A DNA stretch of 64,000 nt from Areca catechu (lineage: Eukaryota > Streptophyta > Magnoliopsida > Arecales > Arecaceae). Under the pieces are notes generated by a model that saw only the letters and a program-made list of their open reading frames with translations, ran no database searches and had not been told where the DNA came from. Made by a program: the position numbers and the translations under genes. Location: assembly GCA_021397845.1 (NCBI GenBank), contig CM038039.1, positions 10,099,231 through 10,163,230 on the forward strand, written 5' to 3'. Below are positions 44,222-56,200 of the stretch, piece after piece. Every line of letters begins with the position of its first letter. Position 1 is the first letter of the stretch.

Positions 44222-47200
44222 CAATAATCATATTATGATAATATAATATTATTGTATTAAAATAATATTATAATGTAATGCTATTAAAATATTATAAATA
44301 ATAATATCATGTTATTACATTATATTAATATTATTATAATAGAATAACATTATAAAATATTTTTATATTTTATGATAAAATATAATATTATTATTACATA
44401 TTATATTATTTAAATTAAAATATATAAATTATAAATTATAAATAGTCTATATAATAATAGTTTTTGATAGTACAAATAGTTAGACAATTGAAAGCAATAT
44501 ATAATATCCTTTATTATCATTTTCTAATATTAAATACATTTTCTTAATTTGGTTACCAAAATTGATATTAAAGTTCCACAACACTTCAAAAACATATTTA
44601 CCAAACAACAAATAGCATTTTTCATTAAAAGCTCTACTAGTGAAAGCTCTATAAACAAAAACTCTACTATCTACAGCAATGCCAAGAAAGGCCTAAAGAT
44701 AGTTGCTCACCCTATGTGATACCTACATTTAGGAGTCAGCATGGTCTCACAAGTCATATTTCATTCACGGATTGGGTAGGAGTGGTTGTCCATGGCTCCA
44801 AGCCACCTTAACCTCATTCATTGGGCTAAGCATGACTGCTTAATCATTTCACCTTCAGCATGTAAGCTAATGAAACAATAAGTTTAATTTATAACTAATG
44901 CAAAAAAACTTACAATCTTAGTTTGACATTTCATGGGAATGAACTTCAATTAGAAATCAATAACCTATAAAGACTTATGCACCATTACTGAACTGCAAGT
45001 CATAGGAACCAAAATTAGAAGAATGACAAACAAGAAATCACCAACAGCGTTTATAATTAAATATCCTTCTTACATTGTCTTCAAGTGGGACAAGTGGAGA
45101 TACAGCACAAAGCAAAAGAAAAGTATTATGAGTTTATGACCAACTACAAACACAAGCAGGTACCAAAAAACCTGCAAACATAAGCAAGATGACAAGAAAA
45201 ATAAAGACCATACAATTCCCAAAATGGCAACAAACATAAATGAATAAAAATATAAGGAATTGAAACATATTTTTATCATGCATTTTCGCTTTGAAAAATG
45301 AATTCTGCAACATGCTTGGAAAGACAATGCCCTCAGAGTTTTTTCAAAAAAGAAACATCTTTTTACAAGTTTCATAGGTATAAAACAATTTTCTTAAGGC
45401 TAAAAGAATAATCATCATTAAAATGTTATTGAAATTTTAAACAGCATAAAATATCAAAATATAAACTCCTTTTAATGGAACTAAAAAAGAAAATCAGGGC
45501 AGGGTAGAAATTAAGATGTTATACCATTGTAAAACCATGGTAACTCTTCAAGAATAGATAGTGGCTTCCAGTGCAACTATTGGAATCGTGACTTTTGAAT
45601 GATAAATATTGTAAGGCTTATGTATGCATTCTTTTCCATTGTTTTATTCACTTCGAAAAGTAATAGTTATTGTCATTTGTCATAAACAATAATTAAGTAA
45701 AGCACCAACATTTCTTATGATAAACAGAAGTTCAAAATTTTCAAGAGGAAGAGAGAGGGAATAGTGCCATCCAAGATATTTATGTCTGGGATTATAAGAC
45801 ATGATCACCATCAAATGATGCCAATGAGAATTAGCTCTACCATCACAGCTTTCAAACTAACTGAGGTCAAGTTTCAAAGCAAATATCTTAGATGTTCAAG
45901 TGGAAGGACATGAACTTTCACGAGCCTTCTAGTATTATGTTATAACTTCAAAAGCACTCATTTAAAATCATCATCTAATTTATATTTCAAAGGTTTTGAT
46001 AAATTCAAAATTTCTTCCAAGTTTCATGTTATTAGAAACGGAATAAAATATGAGCATTGACCCAATAATCTGTTAAATAATGCTAATCTTTTGTATGAAA
46101 CTGATACACCATGGGAGAATCCTTCATTAAAACCTTGTCTAAAACCAAAGTTACATGTTTGAAGAATGAGACCATAATACAATACTTATGGACACTGTAT
46201 ATAATAATACCTAATGGAATAGTCGATATGAAGCAAGGAACACGGTACCATCCCGTACTACCCGGTACGGGGCGTACCGTACCATACCGGCAAGGGCGGT
46301 ACGGGGCATACCGTATCGTACCGGCAGATAGCCGATACGGTTCATCCCAATAAAACGGTCTGGCCTCCGGACCGTTAAAAAAATAAAAAAATTAATTTTC
46401 GTACCGGTACAGTACGGTATGGTACCGGACGGTACCGCCGGTTCAGCCCGGTTCAGCCCATTTCTTGCTTTGGAAGGAGAGAAAGATGGTTTTTATATTA
46501 AAAAAAGGCCTGGTGCACATGCCGATACAGTATGGTACAGACCGTATCGTCCTCCTGCCGAAATGGGTCCCGGTATCGGTACTGGGAACCCTGATGAGAA
46601 GTTTTTCTCATGGATAGGACTTGTAAACCAATTTTATTAGCAAATGCATACTTAATTGATCATATATGAGCCTGAAACACTATGAAACAAACATGGATGA
46701 ACTATTGTTAATTTTAAAATTTCCTTTTCTGAAAAAGGTTACATTCAAAAATCAAGTTTTAAAAATTAGTTTCTCAATTACCTATTTAAAATTTTTAAAA
46801 GAATTGATGGACAGCGCAAAAGACAACAAAAACTTTAGTTGACTTGCAATCTGTGTGATTATTACTCCGGAAAAAAAATTACATTATGCATAACAGGCAA
46901 ATTATACATGATTATGGCATAAGAGACATAAAAAGACAGACCATGTTGCCAATAGCCACTATATTGTCAATCAAGTTACACTGTCAAGGTAAAAAGAGGC
47001 AAAAGGCATATGAAAATCATCTCATTCTCCCAATAACTAGTTTAACATATCCAAAATCCAAAGTAAAAGAATTCCAAGAATGGGAAATCTCAAGAAGAAT
47101 AATGATTTATTAAAATATTTATCACAAGAACTTCTTACAGCAAGATAGAAGGTGACAACACAATAAGAGTGGGTGTATTGGTATCTACCTGAAAAGGACA

Positions 47201-50200
47201 AGGCACAAGGGTTCCAAACAGATCATCTTTCAAGTCAACTGCATTCATGGAGTATAAAGCATTTTTCAGTCCCCGAGATGCAAGATACTCCTCTGTTTCT
47301 TTACGAAGAGAGTAACCTTTGTACACACTGACGGAAGGATCAGATACCTAAATGAGAAACACTCGCTGATAAATATTAGGAAAATTTAACTATTCAATAG
47401 CATTATATATACCATGTCCATTGATTGTAACAGTCATCATAGGATATAACCAGAGACAGATTACATCTAATTTGCAAGATGAACATAATTGCTAACTAGC
47501 CAACAAAGCAAGCATCATTTGTCAATAAACTTTACAGGAATTAGAAGGGAAGGAGTGCTTGGATCTGTAATAACCAGGATTATGAGCATATGGTAGCAAG
47601 AAAAAATATCCATTCATTGTCATGTAGAAGATATATTTTAATTCTTAGGTATTTGTTGATGACAACAATATAATACTTGTGCATGATAAGTGGAATGACA
47701 CACCATTAATGACCTACTAATCCTCATAAAACTTTGAAACAAAAAAGGGTTCATTATGACTTCATATGGTGAATGCCCACCTTCTAGTTTTTGGATGTTT
47801 AGAGCCTTCACCATAACCTTATATTTTTAGTCGGAAATTGGTAGTGACATCTACAATCTACATATTAATTAATGTTCTAGGCATTGTATGATCCTATGAT
47901 AATATCATTAACATAAGATATTACTAGAAGTAGGGATTTTTGGAACTCTTAGTTCTGCCTCTCCCTCCACATCTCCTGCTCCTCTATTATGTCTCCTGAA
48001 GACCCATCTTACCTCCAGCAGCCACCAGCTTCATCAGTTCCTTTTCCACTGCCTCCCCCTCCCTCCCACCACCACATAAAAGAAAAGGAGGCCCAAACAT
48101 AAACTCATCAGATCAAACTCTGCAACACTGCCTCACTCTTCCTTCCACCATGTTCCTCCTCTCCTCCCACCCCCTCCCCCTACCTCCCCCTTTTATCTTC
48201 CACTAGCACGTAACCCATGCTTCACAGCAGGCCTTAGCTTCAAATATATATATATATAATCAATATAAAAATTTTGCATACAATATAATATATAATATTT
48301 TTATTAATCAATAAAATTTATATTCATGCTAATCTTCATCAACCATAATCTCTTCATCTAAATTAGAAATACAAATGATAAAAAAATTTATTAGAGTATT
48401 ACTGAATTGAATTGAGTTTCATAAGAAAATATAAATCAAAATAATTAAAGAAATAAACCATAATGTTTGAAATTAAATAGCCTCTAAAAGAATAAAAAAG
48501 AAAAGAGAAATATTAATAATCACAGTACATTACTAGGCTGTGCTTGATGATTTTTTAGGAGGTATTTTTGGAAAAAAATCAGTATGAATCTGTTCATCTG
48601 GTTTTGAAATAATATATTCTTGTTGAACCTAAGATGAAAAATATTTGGAGCCAAAAATTTTTGTCAAATTATCAAGCTAAAATTCACTTTCTTGAAATAT
48701 AGTGGTGACTCTGAAATTATACAGACTATCATTGAAACTTTGTAATTCAAATATAATTTGAAGTACGTAAGTATCATTGAGGATATTTTTGATAACAATT
48801 GGTAAATTAAATATATCATTTTTTATGTCAATTGTAAGATTAAGTGCTAGAACACTAATTAATTGTTGAGCTAATTTTTAAAAATATATAAAAATTATTA
48901 TACCAGTTTCATAATTAATATTATTATTTAATTTACATCTTGAAACAATAGATGTATTAAAATTATTTTTTAAATACAAAATAATGTATTTATTTTTAGT
49001 AAATAAAATATAGCATTAAAAAAAGTATTGCAATTTTATCATACTAAAGGAGGCTAATCAAGTCTCGCTGAGTACGGTTGTCAGTCGCTCTAACTTGATT
49101 TCCGTGCTTCTCTTCAGCTCGCTTGGGATTTCTTCAACCGACCTTGGTAACGGCGGACGAGAAGGAGATGGGGCCGGAGGAGACCAATAAAAATGGGTCT
49201 CCATCGCAGAATAGCCAACCGAACAGCGGCCTTGACGGGAAGGAGTTTCTCACTGGTGAAAGATCGTGGGCAAGGGTGGTTCAGGGACCGCTCCGCGATC
49301 CGTCATGGACGACGCACAAGATCTCGCCATTGATTGATTAGCTGCAGACCTACTTCTCCAAGGTTCTCGACTTGCCGGAGGAGATGCTGGAAGACTCCCG
49401 CCAGCAGTGGGATGGCTTGGCACTACTTGTGCAGATCCTCGACCACAGGGTCCCGGCGGAACGGGTCTCCAAGGAGATTAGAGCACGGATGAAGCTCGAC
49501 CATGAGCCCGAGACCTTTCCCCTCGCCGACGACCACTTCATTCTGCGGTTTCAAGCTGAGCGGGAATGTGCCTTGGTTCGAAACACTGGGCCCTGGCTAG
49601 TAGGAGGGTAGCTGCTGGCCATTGAGCCTTGGGAGCCTGACTTCGCTCCAAGCCGCCGGTCTGTCCAAAAGACGGTTGTGTGGCTAAGACTACCGGAGCT
49701 TCCACTGAAGTATTGGAAGCCAATAGCTATCTCGATGATAGTAGCGGAAGCAGGTAACCCCTCACTGTGGATGAGTTTATTGATTGCCTCAGGAAAACAG
49801 GGTACGCCTGGATAAAAATTGAACTGGATGCGGCTGAGCCTCTTAAACCGGGAGTCCTGATCCGGGGCAAGAAGAAAGCCTTTTGGCAGCCCTTCGTGTA
49901 TGAGAACCTGCCGCTTGTTATTGGTGTGGATGCATCGGTCACACGGACTAGGGCTGCATCGTCCTGGAAGGTGAGCTCCCACCTCCTGGAGACTGTTCAC
50001 TAAGGCCATAGAACTTCATGGCTCGGGAAGGGGAGGGCGATGCTGCAGATCCAGCACCGCTTGTTCCAGAGGGAAGGGTGAAGCAGGAGGGGGTCAGCCA
50101 CGTCTGGGCCCTTGACTGGTCACTTCTCACATCCGGCAACCTCGACAGCCACGGCATCGATGAAAGGGACGACTGACTCGAACAAGGGGAAGGATTCATG

Positions 50201-53200
50201 TCCATCGTCATCGACTCCCTACTCTTGCTTCCTCCCCACCTCGAAGCTCTCCTATGGCCATAGTCTCATCACCGAATTCACCTCCTGACTCGGATGGCTG
50301 ACAGAAACCATCCAAGATGGCTCGCCGCCGTCCGCCAGAAGCAGCTAGTGAACCAAGATCGGGGCCGGCTATGCCTTCTGTTTTCGGTGCTCTGGGCCAA
50401 CTGGGTGATAATATGAAGTTGGGCCGTTAGGAAAAGGCCGGCCCACATAATCTGCTGATGCTCGAGTACGGAGCTGGATCTCTGAAACGGGGCCGCAGCC
50501 CACCAAAGCTGCCCAAGCCCACTCCAGAGTCTTCTCCCCCTACTTCTCATGCCCCTTCACTGAGTGCTTCGACCTCAGTCCAGGTATGCCCGACTACTCC
50601 GTTACTGGTTGGGGGTTTGGGGGAAAAGGGTTCCATCTTTACTCCTAAGGATTCTATGCGGTCAACCCCTAACTCTCCGGCTCCCGAAACCATCACCTCG
50701 CCGAAGGATACTGTATCCAAGAGAGGGGCCTCTGTTAAATCTGGGATGGGAGTCCAGACCATTACTAGTCTGGTGGGAGACTCAACTGGGGGTGGGGAAA
50801 CTATTAGGACCTTGGGGGAGGGGGAGACACTGGGAGGTGAGAGTCACAGGGGTCATGGGGTTCCATTAACCACGGGTGAGGGGAGTACTGTGGGAGCAGG
50901 GGACTCTGTGAAACCTTCTGCTCGGGTGAAGCTGGAGGTGACTGCAAGGGAGGTGGGTGTGGCTCCTGTAGCGATCGGGGGACCTGTTCCTGACCCTGCG
51001 GTTTCTCAGCAAGGCCGACGGAGAGGTGGTGTCGAACCTTCCACATCTCTAGATTCTCATCATGTGGTGACTAGCCAACTGAAGGAGGCATTATATGATG
51101 TTCCAGTGTCTCCTGAACTAACCAGTGTGGGTAAGCATAAGTCTGTTGAAGCCAAGGCATCTAAGGTCAAGGCTAAACTTCTTTAACTTTGTTTCAATGA
51201 AAATTCTGCTATGGAATGTTAGAGCGAGGAAACTGGCTTTTTTCCCTCCTTTTGTAGAATTGGTCAATTACACTATCCTGATTAGTGCATCTTTTCGGAG
51301 ACAAGGCTGAGTGGTTCTGCTTTGGAACGCTTTCGCCATCATTTTCCGGGAAAGTGGGGTTTCTATTCTATTCAATCCCAAGGTTTGTCTAGAGGGATGG
51401 TGGTGGTCTGGGATACCGGGGTGGCAACAATTGATGTATTCCACCGATATTCACAGCAAGTAGCAATTGTTATTTCTAAATGTAATGGGCCTACTTGGCT
51501 TCTTTTGGTAGTGTATGCCAGTACTGATTATAAGCGACGTAGACTTCTATGGCAAGAAGTTATAGCCTTAGTGGACCAAGGTATTCGAACAGTTATGGCG
51601 GAGGACTTTAATTGTATCGCCAGTCAGGATGACAAGAGGGGGAAGACCTTTCTCACTGGATCTTCCTTCTCGTGATTTTTCTTACTTCCTTCAATCTAAT
51701 GGGATGCTCAACCTTGGCTTTACTGGACCCCACTTCACCTGGTGCAATAATCGATCAGGTGGAGCTAGGGTTTGGGAGAGGATTGACAAGGTCTTCGCAA
51801 CACCAAGTTGGATTCAGTCCTACCCTGATTACTTGGTCAAGCACCTACCTAGGATTGCTTCGGATCAGAGCCCATTACTCCTCATTACTAATACCTCTAT
51901 TCCTAGCCATCCCTCCTTCAGGTTCGAGAAATTCTGGTTGGCCTATCCTCGTCTCGACGAAATTGTGAGGGAGGTATGGTCTATCCCTGTTCAGGGGATG
52001 CTCGGTACAGAGTTACTTGTAGATTGGAGCTTCTCAAACAGCGGTTGCGGTGCTGGAACAAGGCCGAGGTCGGTGACATCTTCACTCAGCTAGAAAAGGT
52101 TGAGTTCTCAATAAATGCTCTACAGGGCAAGGAGGAGAAGGATGGGAGTTTGGATGATTCTGACATGTCTTCCTTGCGGGATCACTTAGCTATGCATCAT
52201 TCTCTTCTCACTCAGCAGGAGATCTATTGGAGGCAGAAGTCCAATATTCACTGGATCAGGGAGGGAGACAGAAATACCAGATTCTTTCACCAGGCAACTA
52301 TAGTCTGAAGACATCGAAATCGCATCAGAGGCCTTCATAATGCTGAGGAAAATTGGACGGAGGAGGATCACGACATTCGACAAGAGATCACTAACTACTT
52401 CAGGTCCAGGTGGAATGTTTCTAACAATCACCCTGTATCCTTTATTCTTCCTCCTCCTTTGCAGGTGGTGTCTTCTCTACAGAATCAGCAGCTCACTGCA
52501 CTCCTCTCAGAGGAGGACGTGCAGGAAGCCTTATGGTCCTTGGCTGAAGACAAAGCCCTCGGACCTGACGGATTCCTCACTATGTTCTTCAAGCAATTTT
52601 GGAGGATTATTTCTAATGATGTTGTTCAAGCAATGCGAGCCTTCTTTATATTGGGTTACATGCCTGATGACTGGAAGCGGACCTTCATTACCCTTATTCC
52701 TAAGTGCCAAAATGCTTCCGAACCTGCTCACTTCAAGCCCATTAGTCTCTACAATATATTATACAAAATCTGTGCTAAACTCATGGTTATCAGGATGTAG
52801 CCTATTCTTCCTCATATCATTTGTCATGAACAAGGAGCTTTTGTTGGGGGACGGAGCATCTCTGATAATGTACTCATTGTCCAAGAATTCATGTTCGACT
52901 TGCAAAGAGCCCCCACCAGACGTAATCTGATGGCTATCAAATTGGACATGGAGCAAGCTTATGCCAGTATGCGATGGGATTTCTTGGAGCAGTCCCTGAC
53001 TCATTTTGGGTTTCACCCTTGGTGGATTTCTCATATTATAGCATGTGTTCTCTGCCCTACTTTTGCTCTAATTATCAATGGCACTCCAACAGATTTCTTC
53101 TGCTCCAATGTTGGTCTTCACCAAGGTTGTCCTCTGTCCCCTTATTTATTTATTATCTTGCTGATGTCCTGTCACAAGCTCTCGGGAACCCATCCTATCT

Positions 53201-56200
53201 CGCATCTTTTGTTTGCAGACGACCGCCTCCATCTTGGCAAAGCCACGATCCCTTGTGCCCAGGGCTTTTGTCGGATTATGGAGAGATATTGCTTAGCTTC
53301 TCGCCAACGAGTTAACCTGCAGAAGTCTACCATCCACTTCAGCCCCAAGACGATGACCCGAGCTCGACACACTATTCGTCGTATTCTAGGTATTCCGGAG
53401 CATGGGGGGTCACTTTTTTACTTAGGGGTTCCGATCACTGGCAGAAGATTTCTTGGGGATGATTCAGATAGGCTGATCCGAGCGGTCTAGGAGAGGGTGG
53501 ATGGCTGGCAGGGGAGAGTCCTCTCTCTAATGGGCAGGATCACCTTGAACCAATCAGTCCTATCTTCTTTACCCATTTACATGCTATCCTATGCAATAGT
53601 CCCTATCTCTGTGGTCACCAGGGTGAAGCAACTTATTTGTACATTTTTATGGAACCCTAGCATGACTGGTCGAGGAGTTCATCTTCTCAATTGGCATGAT
53701 GTGTGACAACCACTTCGGGAGGGTGGTCTTGGCATTCGCTCCTTATTGACCACGATGAGAGGCCTTGCTTGCTAGGCATGTGACCAGGTTTGTACTCTGC
53801 CCTGACGGCCTGTGGGCTTCTATGATAAGGGCTAGGTATGGCCCATTATCTTGGTTGGACCCCCCTGTAGGGGGCGGCGTTGTTCCCCCATCTGGAGGGA
53901 GATGCTGATCAGAGCACCAGTTATTCTTGCTCAGACCAGGTGGATGGTGGGGGATGGCCGCTCCCTTGGCTAGGTGGCCAACTTTCATCTCTATTCACAT
54001 TCCGGAGTCCTTCACTATATCCGACTTATTTACTCCTGATGGCACTCATTGGGATTCTAGTCTGGTATTTCTCTTCTTCGGACACATTCTGGGAGCCCGA
54101 GTTCTTGCCATTGCTCTGCCTGTAACTACCTTTGCAGACCTCTGCATCTAGAGCTCATCTACTCAAGCCAGAGCACCCTTGTCGGACCTGTACTCTTTAT
54201 GGTCAACCCCCTTCGCGCCCACTTGACTTGGGAAGTTGCAAGTCCATCCTAGAGTGAGCCTCTTCCTCTGGAAGGTAACCTGGCGACATCTACAGACTAG
54301 AGCTCTACTCATCTCTAGAGGGATCCATGTGCCTTCTCACTGCCCGATATATGGACAGGATGGTGAGACCTTACATCATGTATTATTTCTTTGTCCTCGG
54401 ACGATACAAGTCTGGAGGTTGGCCAAATTTTATCAACTTTTCTAGAATGTTGTTGACCATATAGACACTTTTATTATCCTGATTCGGCCGCCAACTGCTC
54501 ATCCATCTACTACTCTCCTAGCCTATATTGCTTATCATCTTTGGCTTACCCATAATGCAGTTGTCTAACTCTTCGACTCCCTCCTAGAGTGGTTGTCGAA
54601 CGAGCACTTGCTCATGCTCATGAGTTCACCATGCAGACCTTATCTACCTCCCAGATCTAAGACTCACATTCTGCTCATCGAGTGCCCTCTCATATATTTA
54701 TTTTCTGGGAGCCCCCACCTCCGAGATATGTTAAGGTCAACTTTGATGGGAGCGTCGTCGGCGATAGGGCAGGAGCTGCTTTTGTTATCAAGGACCGGGG
54801 TCTTCACTTGGTCGCGGCAGGCGGGTATCATCTTTACTCACCGTCGGTTCCCATACTGAGCTCTAGGGAGCCTGGGCCGGCTTGCTCTATACCACGCGAG
54901 TCCTTCGAGCTAAGTACATTTTTCTGGAGGGAGGTTTGTCTACCATCATCACCTGGATTCAGGAGACCTTGAGATCCCCCTTCACATCCTCTCCTGCGGG
55001 ACATTGCTATTCTCCTTCAGGGCAGAACTAGTACTATTATCCATCATGTCTACCGGGAAGCGAACTCGGCGACAGATTGAGTCACTTCCTATGTTGCCCA
55101 TCATATGGGCAAAGTGCTGTGGACCTCCTCGGGGATACCCCAAGAGCCTTTTGTGATATTTTACTTTCTGACTTTTTGGATTGTATTCACACTCGTCCTG
55201 TTATCTGAATACACCAGTTCATCAAAAAAAAAAAAAAAAGAGACTAATCATTTTTACCATGTTAATTGTATGAAAAAGTATCACTATAAATTTTTATTAT
55301 AGCCCTAGAACATATTTTATACCACCAACCATGAAAGATGTTAATTAATTTTAAATTTACCATGCATGTAAATTATATCCCTTAAAAATAATTAAATAAT
55401 TTAATATTTATTTGTATATGGAAGTTATGGACATAATGAAATATTATTTAACATATAAAATAGTATTAATTCATTCCTAAATCGATCCCTTGTTGAACTA
55501 ACAATATACTAAAACATAATTCAAAAAAATAAATGAATATAATAAATTTAAATATTTCTATACATTTCAATACATGGATCCTATGATTAATCTTAAAAAG
55601 TTCAAAAAAGATTTTTTTTTATGAATTAGTATCATCCAATTAATACATCATTTTTTTTTCTGATTTTTTAATATTTTTCACCATATATGATAAATTCAGA
55701 TATGTTACACGTTGGGACATAAATTTTTAAAATTTATCTAAAAAAATTCTAGAAAAATTATGTCAAAATACAATACCTAGACCTAAAAATATAATGGATT
55801 AATCTTGCATCTAATGTTACAATAAGCTTAGGGATGGTAGTTAGATGGATTTTTTCGATACCTAATCAATCTCGAAGAACTCTAATAGAACCCATTTAGC
55901 AATACCTTATAAAGCTTAGGATGAATTTAAAAATTAAAATTAAAAGCCATTCAAATTTGGAATATATTTGAGATTTGCCACTCAGATACCTACTATCCAA
56001 GCACGATTATATATATAATATTTTTTTTATAAAAATACATGTACATAGTGGGAGGATGAGAGAAATCCAACCTAATGATCTTCTTATCCAATAAAGTATA
56101 GTTCAATCTTGTTTTTAAATTGATTGATAATATATTTATATCCTTTAAACTCTTATGTATAAAAATCTAATACAAAGTCCTCATCTAAGTCAATTTTTTA

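Larger units (their letters stand above)
40912..47188 (-). other. RNH1 intron between exons b and c (6.3 kb)
   Basis: GTAGAT donor and CTTTCAG acceptor. Holds GGTACC-type blocks at 41195-41345, 42870-42960, 43680-43935 and 46235-46595, a tandem repeat of about 295 bp (41900-42745) and a (TTA)n tract in a very AT-rich zone (44100-44470). No coding domain. Confidence 0.75.
49061..55239 (+). mobile_element. L1-type LINE with C-terminal RNase H, full-length but inactivated
   Basis: A 6.18-kb element carries ORF1 with a zinc knuckle, ORF2 with endonuclease, RT, a C-terminal zinc-finger region and RNase H, and ends in an A17-like tail at 55223-55239. It is bracketed by gaggctaatca (49050-49060) and gagactaatca (55240-55250), a target-site duplication with one mismatch, which marks it as a probable complete insertion. 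It is antisense to the RNH1 gene, in its largest intron. Confidence 0.92.

Noticed and set aside
52340..52930. 196-codon ORF in the LINE rich in Leu and Ser
   Set aside because: It is an out-of-frame shadow of the RT domain, whose motifs are in the other frames.
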